This document shows, piece after piece, positions 44,914-54,642 of a DNA stretch of 64,000 nucleotides (position 1 is its first letter; the number at the start of each line of letters is the position of its first letter). The notes under the pieces were generated by a model. The model did no database searches. It was not told the DNA's origin and saw only the letters and a program-made list of their open reading frames with translations. The position numbers and the translations under genes are program-made. The stretch is from the NCBI RefSeq assembly GCF_015594925.2, contig NZ_CP087591.1:496001-560000 (forward strand), in the 5' to 3' direction. This DNA is from Vibrio sp. VB16 (lineage in GTDB: Bacteria > Pseudomonadota > Gammaproteobacteria > Enterobacterales > Vibrionaceae).

Positions 44914-45545
44914 TAAAGCTCTACCTCTGCAGGTGCAATAATGGCAGCATCATAGTTTTTAGCGAGCTTAGGCAAATTTACCTTATCCGCTTTCCAACCT
45001 TTGTGGATAAGCGTGCCACTAAATGGTGCGCTACCAGTCACATTACCAACCAAGCGAACCGCCTGAGAATTAAAACCTTCTTCGATGGTAATTCGAGTCT
45101 CTTCATCTTCATTCTTTATATGAGAAAGCTCTACATATTCAGTCAATACTTTCTGGCCACCTGAATGAATAACGCGAGCAGCTGCGCCTACTTCATCATC
45201 AGAAAAACCGGTTAAATCTTCTTTAAGGAAATCTATCAATCTCGCTTCCTGCTGCATAATAGAAAGTAGTTGCATAGCGGAATCGGTGCTTGCGGTCTTC
45301 AATTTAGATTCAACTTCAATCACTCTTTCAACGACCTTTTCAACCTCAACAATTTTTTCTACTTCGATTATCTTTTCTACTTGTTTTTCCACTTCAACGA
45401 TCTTTTCGATGGGCTTCTCCACCGTTTTTTCAATCACTTTAGATTGGCGAGAAATCGCGAGTATTAGTAACATAAGAGAAGAGGCAGCAAGGCCACCATG
45501 TAACATATCAAAGGTGGTAGGGATAAGATTTAAATCAAAAGTCAT
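44913..45545 (-). CDS. DUF2760-family membrane-anchored coiled-coil protein
   Basis: 210 residues. One membrane helix near the N-terminus (about 14-30) is followed by a repetitive coiled coil (about 35-80) built from VEK/IEK/VEV units (VEKPIEKIVEVEKQVEKI and onward), then a globular DUF2760 domain (about 95-210). It starts the operon; its stop codon overlaps the first Hsp70 start by 1 bp. The family is regularly found with a pair of Hsp70 proteins in proteobacteria; its job is unknown. It may tether the chaperones to the membrane. Confidence 0.85.
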   Translation of the reverse strand: MTFDLNLIPTTFDMLHGGLAASSLMLLILAISRQSKVIEKTVEKPIEKIVEVEKQVEKIIEVEKIVEVEKVVERVIEVESKLKTASTDSAMQLLSIMQQEARLIDFLKEDLTGFSDDEVGAAARVIHSGGQKVLTEYVELSHIKNEDEETRITIEEGFNSQAVRLVGNVTGSAPFSGTLIHKGWKADKVNLPKLAKNYDAAIIAPAEVEL

Positions 45546-45731
45546 TTTTCACTCTCTGTAAATAACAATTCTGGGTGTAACTGACAGGCGACTCTGTCGT
45601 CGGCTGCCCACAATAACCATATAATTGGGATCATTGTCTCATATTTAAAGTGGTTATGGGCGACAAAATTTCGCGATAAATGCCAATCTATAAATGAAAT
45701 ATCTCGCTGATATTGCTATGGTAATAATTAA

Positions 45732-46484
45732 ATGAAACACAATGGGGTTAAATTGACGAAGTCAAACTCACAAGCCATCGAGTTTAAAGGTGTTGATAAA
45801 TGGTTTGGCAACTTTCAAGCATTGGCCAAAATCGACCTTACCGTAGCTGAAGGTGAGATAGTTGTTGTCTGTGGCCCATCAGGCTCAGGCAAATCAACGT
45901 TAATTCGCTGCATCAACGGGCTAGAACAGGTCGATTCCGGTTGTATCAACGTCTTAGGAAATACAGACCTTTCTAAACAAAAGGGGTTGGTTGGTATGGT
46001 GTTTCAACATTTTAATTTGTTTCCTCATTTGACCGTATTAGACAACCTTACTCTGGCCCCAATCCGAACACTAAAGCTTTCAAAAAAAGAAGCCGAACAA
46101 CGTGCACTGCATTTCCTAAATCGTGTACACATTGCCGAACAAGCCGATAAATTCCCGATCCAACTATCTGGAGGGCAGCAACAACGTGTCGCGATTGCTC
46201 GTTCTCTCTGTATGATGCCTTCAATCATGTTATTTGATGAACCCACCTCTGCACTTGACCCAGAGATGATCAACGAGGTATTAGATGTGATGATTGAACT
46301 TGCAAGAGAAGGCATGACTATGGTGTGCGTCACCCACGAAATGGGGTTTGCTAAAAAAGTCGCGGATCGTGTCATTTTTATGGATGAAGGCGAAATCATC
46401 GAAACAGCACCACCTGAGCAATTGTTTAGCTCACCAAAACAGCCACGCACACGTGCATTCTTAAACCAGATATTAAGCCATTAA
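45732..46484 (+). CDS. polar amino-acid ABC transporter, ATP-binding subunit
   Basis: 250 residues. Walker A GPSGSGKST, Q-loop FQHFNLFPHL, signature LSGGQQQRVAIA, Walker B IMLFDEPTSALD and the H-loop THEMGFAKK. The HisP/GlnQ/ArtP subgroup is clear from LAPI and VHIAEQADKFP. It is first in the operon ATPase-permease-binding protein-permease. Confidence 0.93.
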   Translation: MKHNGVKLTKSNSQAIEFKGVDKWFGNFQALAKIDLTVAEGEIVVVCGPSGSGKSTLIRCINGLEQVDSGCINVLGNTDLSKQKGLVGMVFQHFNLFPHLTVLDNLTLAPIRTLKLSKKEAEQRALHFLNRVHIAEQADKFPIQLSGGQQQRVAIARSLCMMPSIMLFDEPTSALDPEMINEVLDVMIELAREGMTMVCVTHEMGFAKKVADRVIFMDEGEIIETAPPEQLFSSPKQPRTRAFLNQILSH

Positions 46485-46485
46485 T

Positions 46486-47280
46486 ATGGTTAAAATCCTC
46501 AAACCCGTTTTCTCAGCACTGCTTCAAATTGCGGTTTTAATCGTCGGAATTGTCTGGCTTTTAGACAGTGGTGCCGAGTCTATGGGTTACCGTTGGCAAT
46601 GGGAGCGAATTCCCGATTACCTATTTTTTTATGAGGATGGTGAATGGTGGTCAGCCGAGCTGGTTGATGGTCTTCTCGTCACCATACGTATTTCTCTGCT
46701 CAGTTTAGTAGCAACCCTTGTTCTAGGACTCACCACGGCTCTACTTAGGTTGTCAGACTCTATCGTTGGTAGAGCCATTGCCCGTGGGTATATTGAGCTT
46801 ATACGTAATACACCATTGCTGGTTCAATTATATCTGCTCTACTTTATTTTTGGTCCAGTGATTGGACTCGATCGATTCTCAACCGCAATACTTGCTTTAG
46901 CGTTATTCCAAGGAGCCTATACAGCGGAAATATTCAGAGCAGGATTAAACAGCATTCCTCGGGGCCAATTCGAAGCCGCTCGTTCACTTGGTCTTTCGCC
47001 ACTCGATAGTTATCGAGACATTATATTGCCACAGGTAATACAGAGAACGCTGCCACCACTAACAAATGAGGTCGTATCGCTGATTAAGAATTCATCTATT
47101 GTTAGCGTCATGGCAATCTTTGACCTTACAACAGAAGGGAGAAATATCGTTTCAGAGACGGCAATGCCATTTGAAATATGGTTTACTATTGCGGCTATTT
47201 ATCTAGCCCTTACCCTTTCACTATCCGCATTCGCAGCAAGGCTAGAACATAAACTAGGTGCCCAATGGCGAACACTATAA
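46486..47280 (+). CDS. polar amino-acid ABC transporter, permease 1
   Basis: 264 residues with five or six membrane helices and the EAA loop (EAARSLGLSPLDSYRDIILPQ, about 165-185) that contacts the ATPase. HisM/GltK family. One bp separates it from the ATPase stop. Confidence 0.93.
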   Translation: MVKILKPVFSALLQIAVLIVGIVWLLDSGAESMGYRWQWERIPDYLFFYEDGEWWSAELVDGLLVTIRISLLSLVATLVLGLTTALLRLSDSIVGRAIARGYIELIRNTPLLVQLYLLYFIFGPVIGLDRFSTAILALALFQGAYTAEIFRAGLNSIPRGQFEAARSLGLSPLDSYRDIILPQVIQRTLPPLTNEVVSLIKNSSIVSVMAIFDLTTEGRNIVSETAMPFEIWFTIAAIYLALTLSLSAFAARLEHKLGAQWRTL

Positions 47281-47311
47281 TGGACAAACGAAAAAAACAC
47301 GGAGTAGCAAT

Positions 47312-48118
47312 ATGAGATTATTAAAAAGTGCAATGATTGCAATGTTGGGGGCGTTACTATCTCTGCCTTCGGTTGCCGATAACGTGAACATCGAAAAAAT
47401 AGAGCAACGTGGCACGTTACGCGTTGGTATGTCTACCTTTGTTCCGTGGGCGATGCGTAATAAACAGGGCGAATTGATCGGATTTGAAATCGACGTTGCC
47501 AACCGTCTAGCGAAAGATTCTGGCTGGAAAGTTGAGTTCGTCCCTACGGCATGGGACGGTATTATCCCCGCGCTCTTGGCGAAGAAATTTGATGTTATTA
47601 TTGGTGGTATGTCTATCACACCTGCACGAGCCGAAAGCGTTCTGTTTAGCGCTGCCTATTCACACTCAGGCGTTCAGGTCGCCGCGAATAAAACACTCGC
47701 CGCTGGCTTTGATCAAATGAGCGATTTTAATTCTCGCAAAGTAAAAATTGCAGCGCGTCGTGGAGCATTCACTGTACAAGTGGCGCGTGAAACCTTCCCT
47801 AAAGCTAAGATTCTTCAATTTGATGACGATGCGCAAGCATTCCAAGAAGTATTGAACGGCAATGCCCACGCGGTTATTGCCTCTAGCCCAAAACCCGAGC
47901 ATGAGGCTCTAAAACACGAAGATGTCCTTTTCCTTCCTTTCAATGAACGGCTGTCAAAAGGTAACGAGGCATTTGCAGTGCGACTCGGTGAAGACGATAA
48001 AAAGGCCTTCTTTGATCATTGGATTAAAGAGCGGACTGAAGACGGTTGGTTGGCTGAACGATACGAATATTGGTTCTCTACATTAGATTGGCAAAGCCAA
48101 GTGGCTCAAGGGCAGTAA
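47312..48118 (+). CDS. polar amino-acid ABC transporter, periplasmic binding protein
   Basis: 268 residues from the ATG at 47312 with GGAG 7 nt upstream; this gives a signal peptide (about 1-23, SVA-DN). The in-frame start at 47258 lies inside the permease gene. Family-3 solute-binding fold (GTLRVGMSTFVPWAMRN, VIIGGMSITPARAESVLFS). It captures an amino acid in the periplasm. The binding-site residues do not let me say which one. Confidence 0.92.
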   Translation: MRLLKSAMIAMLGALLSLPSVADNVNIEKIEQRGTLRVGMSTFVPWAMRNKQGELIGFEIDVANRLAKDSGWKVEFVPTAWDGIIPALLAKKFDVIIGGMSITPARAESVLFSAAYSHSGVQVAANKTLAAGFDQMSDFNSRKVKIAARRGAFTVQVARETFPKAKILQFDDDAQAFQEVLNGNAHAVIASSPKPEHEALKHEDVLFLPFNERLSKGNEAFAVRLGEDDKKAFFDHWIKERTEDGWLAERYEYWFSTLDWQSQVAQGQ

Positions 48119-48124
48119 TCTACA

Positions 48125-49033
48125 ATGGAAACCATAAGCTCAATAAGACCAACGAAGGCCCAGAGTTCGAAAAGATTAAATCGATTAGATTATTTTCTGC
48201 TTGGATTGATTGCGTTTGCCGCCATCTGGTTTTACTACCGATCTTCTATTGGTGTGAACTATCATTGGAACTGGTCTGGTGCTATTGAGCTTGTTTTCAC
48301 TCCAAGAGCAAATGGAGACATACCGTATTTTTTCCAGGGTGTGGTTTCAACACTCCGATTGAGTGTCTGGGGCGTTGTTTTTTCGTTATTGCTTGGCATC
48401 CTATTAGGCATTGCCAGGCACTCGGCATTATCGATATTTCGCGCACCTGCTATCGCCTATATTCAGCTTATTCGGAATATACCACCGCTGGTTTTTGTAT
48501 TTATTTTTTACTTTTTCATCTCCAATCAACTTATTCCATTACTTGGACTAGATGCCCTGCTTAGAGAGCATTCAGGTGAGACGAATGTTGTTCAGGAGAT
48601 ACTATTTGGAAAAGCAAACCTTTGGGAAAACTTACTCTCAGGGGTGCTATGCGTCGGATTACTGTCGGCCGCTTACATCGCAGAAGTTGTGAGGGCTGGA
48701 TTAGAGAACATTGAGAAAGGCCAATGGGAAGCCGCGGATGTATTGGGCTTATCTACGTGGTCAAAATATCGTTATGTCATTGCCCCGCAAGTAATAAGTA
48801 CCATTGCGCCTCCGTTGGCAGGGCAAGCTATCTCACTTGTAAAAGACTCTTCTATTGTTTCATTGATTTCTATTCAGGAACTGACTTTCGTCGGTACAGA
48901 AATGGCAAATTCATCCGGATTGATTTTTGAGATATGGTTGTTAGTCGGTTTGTCGTATCTCGTCCTCTGCTTCGGGCTCTCTCTGCTGTTTTCCAAACTT
49001 GAAGCAAACAGCCGAAAGCACTTACAGAAGTAA
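48125..49033 (+). CDS. polar amino-acid ABC transporter, permease 2
   Basis: 302 residues. N-terminal membrane helix, a periplasmic segment (about 45-75), then the permease core with the EAA loop EAADVLGLSTWSKYRYVIAPQ (about 200-220). It pairs with permease 1, so the transporter is a heterodimer in the membrane. The gene converges on rbsR with 23 bp between stops. Confidence 0.93.
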   Translation: METISSIRPTKAQSSKRLNRLDYFLLGLIAFAAIWFYYRSSIGVNYHWNWSGAIELVFTPRANGDIPYFFQGVVSTLRLSVWGVVFSLLLGILLGIARHSALSIFRAPAIAYIQLIRNIPPLVFVFIFYFFISNQLIPLLGLDALLREHSGETNVVQEILFGKANLWENLLSGVLCVGLLSAAYIAEVVRAGLENIEKGQWEAADVLGLSTWSKYRYVIAPQVISTIAPPLAGQAISLVKDSSIVSLISIQELTFVGTEMANSSGLIFEIWLLVGLSYLVLCFGLSLLFSKLEANSRKHLQK

Positions 49034-49056
49034 CAAAGTGCTTAGATCAGTATTGC

Positions 49057-50061
49057 TTATTTCAACGGTTTAACACTATTTCGAACCACTAGCGTTGGCT
49101 CCAGCTGTACCTGTTGTATCTGCTCGGCTCGCTTTTCAATACGTTTAAGCAAAGTATCAACGGCCGTTTTACCCAGTCGAAATTTGGGTTGGTGGATAGT
49201 TGTCAGCGCCGGAACCATAAATTTAGCGATATAGATATCATCATAACCAATAACTGAAAGGTCTTCAGGTACTCTAACCCCTTTTTCATTCGCAGCATTG
49301 ATTAAACCCATGGCCATCATATCGTTACAAGCAAAGATAGCACTTGGCAACTCACCACGTTCATATAGGAGATTAAATGCATCGTATCCGCCATCACACT
49401 CGAAGTTAGAAGGAACGACCCACTTGTTTTCCAGTGATATTCCTTCGTCATCCAGTGCTTGCTGAAAACCTGCAAAACGAATCTGAGCTTGATGGCGATC
49501 TAATGGGCCCGTAATACAGCCAATTTCACGATGTCCATTATCAATTAGGTGCTTAGCCGCCATGTAACCGCCAAGCCTTGAATTGTCTTTAATTTTATCA
49601 CTTGGGAAATGGGTTTCTCCCCAATCCATAACCACGGTAGGGATATCCTGATATCGATCGAATACGTCTAAGTATTTCCCCTCTAGGCTAGAACAAAGCA
49701 AAAGCAACCCATCGACTCTTTTTTCCAAAAGCGTGTTAATCGACGCCTTCATTCGAGCGTCATCTCCTTCGGTATTACAAAGAATTAGGTTGTAGTCTTG
49801 TTCATAGCAGTGCCTTTCTACTCCTTTTACAACTTCACCAAAAAAGGGGTTGGTTGAGGTTGTTACCAGTAAACCGATAGTACGAGTGCGATTCATTTTT
49901 AGGCTGCGAGCAAGAGCAGAAGGCGAGTAATTCAGCTCTTTAGCGGCTTGTTTTACTCGAGTGGTAATCTCTTCGCTTACGTACCGAGTCTGATTAACAA
50001 CATGGCTTACCGTAGACGTAGAAACATCCGCTAGTTTGGCAATATCTTTCATTGAAGCCAT
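49057..50061 (-). CDS. rbsR: ribose operon repressor RbsR (LacI family)
   Basis: 334 residues: LacI helix-turn-helix (2-24, ATMKDIAKLADVSTSTVSHVVNQ without the first residue; hinge helix near 50) and a ribose-binding-protein-like sensor domain. It matches E. coli RbsR in length and start. It should release DNA when it binds ribose. It is last in rbsDACBKR and its two palindromic operators lie before rbsD. Confidence 0.94.
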   Translation of the reverse strand: MASMKDIAKLADVSTSTVSHVVNQTRYVSEEITTRVKQAAKELNYSPSALARSLKMNRTRTIGLLVTTSTNPFFGEVVKGVERHCYEQDYNLILCNTEGDDARMKASINTLLEKRVDGLLLLCSSLEGKYLDVFDRYQDIPTVVMDWGETHFPSDKIKDNSRLGGYMAAKHLIDNGHREIGCITGPLDRHQAQIRFAGFQQALDDEGISLENKWVVPSNFECDGGYDAFNLLYERGELPSAIFACNDMMAMGLINAANEKGVRVPEDLSVIGYDDIYIAKFMVPALTTIHQPKFRLGKTAVDTLLKRIEKRAEQIQQVQLEPTLVVRNSVKPLK

Positions 50062-50090
50062 GTGACAACCTTAATTTGTTGAGGGTGATT

Positions 50091-51017
50091 TTAAATATCG
50101 TGTTGAGTACTGAATGCATCCACTTCCTTCCGACATGGAATAGAAGTTTGAGCACCAAATCGGGTCACCGAAATAGCCGCGGCAGCATGAGCTAGAACGA
50201 CAGATTGTTTTAAGTTCATACCGTCCATCAATCCTGTCACTAAACCGCCATTAAAGGTATCTCCTGCCGCTGTCGTATCAGTTGCATCAACTTTAAAACC
50301 AGAGATTATTTCGCCTTTACCACGTTCTTCACTAAGCCATACGCCCTGCGCGCCTAACGTAATCAACACGGTTTCGATGCCTTTGGCATGCAGAATATCT
50401 GAAGCCACTTGCGCAGACTGCTCATCAAACACGGTTACACCTGTGAGTATTTCTGCCTCGGTTTCGTTCGGCGTGATGATATCTACACAGCTTAATAAGT
50501 TATCACTAAGTTTTGTCGCCGGAGCAGGGTTAAGTACCACTTTGGTTCCCGATAACTTAGCCGTTTTTGCCGCCAATTCAACCCCATCCATCGGCGTCTC
50601 TAATTGCATAAGCAGAAAATCTGCCTGTTCAATTGACGAAAGATAAGGGGCAATTCGTGCCGCATTCAACCGACCATTCGCTTCAGCAGAGATACAAATG
50701 CTGTTTTCGCCTGTATCCGCAACCTGAATCATTGCAATTCCTGTTGGCGTATTATCTTCAATCAAAACGGCGTCGGTATTCATGCCTTCTTCTTTGAAAC
50801 TCTTTTTGATCGCTACGCCAAACGCATCATCACCTACACTCGCAATAAATCCAATATCTGCGCCTAAGCGAACTGCCGCGATTGCTTGATTGGCCCCTTT
50901 ACCACCAGGAATCACCTGATATCCACCACCGTGAAGTGTTTCACCTGGTCTAGGAAAAGATGGAACCTTTAGAACATGATCAGCATTAACGCTGCCGAGG
51001 ACAATGAGTTTACTCAT
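50091..51017 (-). CDS. rbsK: ribokinase
   Basis: 308 residues, PfkB family. GGKGANQAIAAVRLG (substrate side) and DTTAAGDTFNGGL with the catalytic aspartate are the two family signatures. It converts D-ribose to ribose 5-phosphate in the cytoplasm. It follows rbsB after a 172-bp gap that holds strong hairpins, and precedes rbsR by 29 bp. Confidence 0.95.
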   Translation of the reverse strand: MSKLIVLGSVNADHVLKVPSFPRPGETLHGGGYQVIPGGKGANQAIAAVRLGADIGFIASVGDDAFGVAIKKSFKEEGMNTDAVLIEDNTPTGIAMIQVADTGENSICISAEANGRLNAARIAPYLSSIEQADFLLMQLETPMDGVELAAKTAKLSGTKVVLNPAPATKLSDNLLSCVDIITPNETEAEILTGVTVFDEQSAQVASDILHAKGIETVLITLGAQGVWLSEERGKGEIISGFKVDATDTTAAGDTFNGGLVTGLMDGMNLKQSVVLAHAAAAISVTRFGAQTSIPCRKEVDAFSTQHDI

Positions 51018-51127
51018 ACATTCAACCTATTGAGTAGAGGATATAAAACCGAATAATTTAGTTACTTTACTGAAATAAGTAAATTATTTAATTTTCGGGA
51101 AAGTTTGGCGATGGGTTTCCCCAGCGG

Positions 51128-51180
51128 TAGGTAATGCCAATAGACTCAACCAAACGAATCCAATCTATCAACATTACCTA
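51128..51180 (-). ncRNA. stem-loop between rbsB and rbsK (mRNA element or sRNA candidate)
   Basis: On the minus strand TAGGTAATG (51180-51172) pairs with CATTACCTA (51136-51128), a perfect 9-bp stem, with an inner 6-bp stem GATAGA/TCTATT. A further TGGG-GAAA-CCCA hairpin follows at about 51112-51123. It starts 10 nt after the rbsB stop. A stabilising or partial-termination role that keeps rbsB transcript higher than rbsK is likely. Confidence 0.5.
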
Positions 51181-51189
51181 TTTTTAGTT

Positions 51190-52068
51190 TTACTTAAGAA
51201 CAAGTTTTAGAGGTACTGGAATGTACGTTTCAACTGTCTCACCTTTAAGGATTTTATCTGCTGTTTCAACACCAAGTGCACCGATCAATTCAGGTTGTTG
51301 AGCAACCGTTGCTGCTAGGTCGCCACGTTTAACCGCTGCAATACCATCATCTGTTCCATCAAAACCGATGATCATAACGTCTTTACTTGATGCTTGAACC
51401 GCGCGAAGTGCGCCCAATGCCATTTCGTCATTTTGAGCAAATACTGCTTGAACATCTGGGTTAGCAGCAAGTAGGTTTTCCATTACGTTCAAACCTTTAG
51501 TACGGTCAAAATCGGCTGGTTGAGTAGCAAGCAGTTCCATTTTGCTGCCTTTAACAGCATTCATGAAGCCTTCACCACGCTCACGCGCCGCAGAAGTACC
51601 GGCGATACCTTCAAGCTGAATAACTTTCGCATTATCACCAATAGCTTCAACAATAAAGTTACCCGCGAGTTCGCCACCAACTACGTTGTCTGATGCAATG
51701 TGGCTTGCAACTTTACCACGGCTTGCGCCACGGTCTAGAGTAAGCACAGGAATATTTGTTCCGTTAATCATACGGATTGCATTAGAAACCGCATCAGAAT
51801 CCGTTGGGTTAATCAGAATTGCCTTCACACCACGAACCGTTAGATCCTCAACATTAGAAAGTTCTTTACTTGGATCATTCTGTGAATCTAGAACGATAAG
51901 CTTATAGCCTAATTCTTTTGCTTTTTTCTCAGCGCCATCTTTCATCGAAACGAAAAATGGGTTGTTTAGAGTAGATACTACTACTGCTATTGTATCTTCA
52001 GCGAACGCCGTAGTGCTCATTGATGCAGATAAAACAGCGGCTGAGATAAGAGTTGCGATCTTTTTCAT
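51190..52068 (-). CDS. rbsB: ribose ABC transporter, periplasmic binding protein
   Basis: 292 residues from the ATG at 52068, with AGGA 8 nt upstream; it gives the signal peptide MKKIATLISAAVLSASMSTTAFA (in two pieces: MKKIATLISAAV and LSASMSTTAFA). The in-frame ATG at 52089 adds seven residues without a site. Pentose-binding motifs: VSTLNNPFFVSMKDGAE, DRGASRGKVASHIASDN, and GFDGTDDG. It binds ribose in the periplasm. Confidence 0.95.
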   Translation of the reverse strand: MKKIATLISAAVLSASMSTTAFAEDTIAVVVSTLNNPFFVSMKDGAEKKAKELGYKLIVLDSQNDPSKELSNVEDLTVRGVKAILINPTDSDAVSNAIRMINGTNIPVLTLDRGASRGKVASHIASDNVVGGELAGNFIVEAIGDNAKVIQLEGIAGTSAARERGEGFMNAVKGSKMELLATQPADFDRTKGLNVMENLLAANPDVQAVFAQNDEMALGALRAVQASSKDVMIIGFDGTDDGIAAVKRGDLAATVAQQPELIGALGVETADKILKGETVETYIPVPLKLVLK

Positions 52069-52129
52069 TATTGTAGTCCTTTGTTTCATAGTGAGAGCTA
52101 AGGTTCACCTTAGCCCTATATTGGTAGAG

Positions 52130-53116
52130 TTATTTATTTTTATTATCAACTAAAACTGCCAGAAGAATGACGACAGCTTTGGCAATCATCTGATAGTAAG
52201 AAGATACATCTAGAAGGTTTAACGCGTTATTAAGAAAACCAATAATCAATGCGCCAATTAAGGTCCCCATAATACGTCCACGTCCACCAGCTAGGCTGGT
52301 ACCACCGAGTACTACGGCAGCAATAGCATCAAGTTCATAGGCCATCCCGGCTGTCGGCTGAGCCGACGACAAACGGGACGTCACTATAAGACCGGCTAAA
52401 GCCGCGAGTAGACCACAGATGGCGTATACACCTATCTTTACACGATCAACATTAATACCAGATAGGCGTGTTGCTGATTCATTGCCACCTAAGGCGTATA
52501 CATAACGGCCAAATCGCGTGTGGTTTAGCACATACCATGCGGCCGAAAATACAATAACCATAATCCATACCGGAACAGGGATACCTAGAGCATATCCAGT
52601 ACCAAACCACGCAAACGTATCCGCAGTATCAGTAAATCCAGTCGAAATTGGTCGTCCGTCGGTGTACACCATCGTCACACCACGTAATAAAGTCATCGTA
52701 ACCAGTGTAGCAATAAAGGCTTGAACCTTACCTTTGGCGATAATCACCCCACTAATTGCGCCTAAAGCCGCACCCGCTAGAAGCGCCGTTGGAACGGCGA
52801 TGAACACCGAGACTTCCATTGCAATTAAACTCGCGGCAAAGGCTCCGCATAGTGCCATTACGGACCCTACACTCAAATCTATACCCGCGGTGAGAATAAC
52901 AAGGGTCATCCCTACGGCAATAATTGCATTGACGGATGTTTGTCTCAAAATATTGAGGATGTTATCCATCGTAAAAAAATAAGGGTTAAGAAACGAAACC
53001 ACTGCAATCAAAAAAAGCAATGCGATGAGTGATTTCTGCTCGATTAGCCACTCTTTAGTAAATAGTTTTCTATCTTGCATGGGTTCTATCTTTTTGGTTG
53101 TTGTATCGTTGTTCAT
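52130..53116 (-). CDS. rbsC: ribose ABC transporter, permease
   Basis: 328 residues with about ten membrane helices; GIDLSVGSVMALCG and AVVLGGTSLAGGRG are the monosaccharide-permease signatures. The start overlaps the rbsA stop by 4 bp (ATGA), so the two are coupled. Confidence 0.95.
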   Translation of the reverse strand: MNNDTTTKKIEPMQDRKLFTKEWLIEQKSLIALLFLIAVVSFLNPYFFTMDNILNILRQTSVNAIIAVGMTLVILTAGIDLSVGSVMALCGAFAASLIAMEVSVFIAVPTALLAGAALGAISGVIIAKGKVQAFIATLVTMTLLRGVTMVYTDGRPISTGFTDTADTFAWFGTGYALGIPVPVWIMVIVFSAAWYVLNHTRFGRYVYALGGNESATRLSGINVDRVKIGVYAICGLLAALAGLIVTSRLSSAQPTAGMAYELDAIAAVVLGGTSLAGGRGRIMGTLIGALIIGFLNNALNLLDVSSYYQMIAKAVVILLAVLVDNKNK

Positions 53117-54618
53117 GCTGCTACCTCACTTACTTTTTTACCAACAGCACAAGCCATAAGTTTCTCTTGATCCGCTTCTTTCGCATCAAATTCACCACTG
53201 ATGTGGCCTTCGTGCATAACAATAATTCGGTCACTCATTCCAAGTACTTCCGGCATTTCCGAAGAGACTAATATAATGCTCATTCCTTCCGCCTTGAACT
53301 TGTTGATGAGTTGGTATATCTCTTTTTTGGCGCCAACATCTACGCCGCGGGTTGGTTCATCTAAGATCAACACCTTTGGCCTTGTCATTAACCCCTTCGC
53401 GATAGCCACTTTTTGCTGGTTACCACCAGAAAGATTACCAATAATCTGGTTGCGGCTCGGCGTTTTAATATTAAAGAGGTTGATAAAATCTTCTACCGCC
53501 ATCACTTCGTCTTTGTGTTGAATTTGGATTCCTTTCGATAGCTGTTCTAGACAACTAAGTGACATATTTTCTTTAACCGACAAGCTCAATACCAATCCAT
53601 CACCTTTACGATCTTCAGAGATATAGGCAATGCCCTGTGCTAACCCTTCTTGTGGGTTTTGCGGTTCGATAGCTTTCCCGTCCAACATCACCTTGCCGGA
53701 CTCTTTTGGTAACGCCCCATATATCGCTTTCATTAGCTCTGTACGACCTGCCCCCATCAAACCAGATATACCGAGGATCTCACCTCTATCTAATGTAAAG
53801 CTAACGTCATTAACACCCGAACCAGTTAGATTTTTCACTTCCAAACAGGTGGTTCCATGAACCGCATTGATTCGAGGATATTGTTCTTCAAGTTTACGAC
53901 CTACCATCATCTCAATGAGCAGATCCTCATTGGTTTCCGCTACCGTACATTGATTGATAAACTTGCCGTCACGCAATACCGTAATGTCATCGCACATCTG
54001 GAAGATCTCTTTCAAACGATGTGAAATATAGACAATGCCACATCCCTCTTGGCGCAATTCCTCAATCACCGCAAACAGTGACTCACTCTCTGTATCGGTT
54101 AATGCGTCGGTAGGCTCATCCATAATGATGACCTTCGAATCAAATGAGAGCGCTTTGGCAATCTCAACCATTTGTTGTTCACCAAGACTCAGCGAACCAA
54201 GTTGGTCTTTAGAGCTATGTTTGACATTAAGGCGAGCAAGCAGTGCATCCGCCTCTTTATACATTTCAGACCATCGAATACGGCCTAATGGTGATACTCT
54301 TTCACGGCCTAAAAATATATTTTCAGCGATAGTTAATTCAGGAATAAGATTTAGTTCCTGATGAATAATACTGATGCCCGCTTCCTGAGAATGCTTCGGC
54401 CCTTGAAATGCAGCGTTAACGCCTTGGTATCGGATGTCTCCTGCATCTAAAGAATAGATGCCCGTTAACACTTTCATCAACGTAGACTTACCTGCACCAT
54501 TTTCGCCAAGCAGCGCCATAACACGACCTGGATATACATTGAGACAAGCATTATCTAGCGCTTTCACACCGGGAAAGGCTTTGTCTATACCCGTTAGCTC
54601 TAAAATTGGTTGAGTCAT
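53113..54618 (-). CDS. rbsA: ribose ABC transporter, double ATP-binding subunit
   Basis: 501 residues with two nucleotide-binding halves. The first has a full Walker A GENGAGKST and signature LSLGEQQMVEIAKAL; the second has degenerate Walker A GLMGAGRTE but a good signature LSGGNQQKVAIAKGL. Both are normal for RbsA. Confidence 0.95.
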   Translation of the reverse strand: MTQPILELTGIDKAFPGVKALDNACLNVYPGRVMALLGENGAGKSTLMKVLTGIYSLDAGDIRYQGVNAAFQGPKHSQEAGISIIHQELNLIPELTIAENIFLGRERVSPLGRIRWSEMYKEADALLARLNVKHSSKDQLGSLSLGEQQMVEIAKALSFDSKVIIMDEPTDALTDTESESLFAVIEELRQEGCGIVYISHRLKEIFQMCDDITVLRDGKFINQCTVAETNEDLLIEMMVGRKLEEQYPRINAVHGTTCLEVKNLTGSGVNDVSFTLDRGEILGISGLMGAGRTELMKAIYGALPKESGKVMLDGKAIEPQNPQEGLAQGIAYISEDRKGDGLVLSLSVKENMSLSCLEQLSKGIQIQHKDEVMAVEDFINLFNIKTPSRNQIIGNLSGGNQQKVAIAKGLMTRPKVLILDEPTRGVDVGAKKEIYQLINKFKAEGMSIILVSSEMPEVLGMSDRIIVMHEGHISGEFDAKEADQEKLMACAVGKKVSEVAA

Positions 54619-54642
54619 TACTCTTCCTCGAAATGTCTGCGT

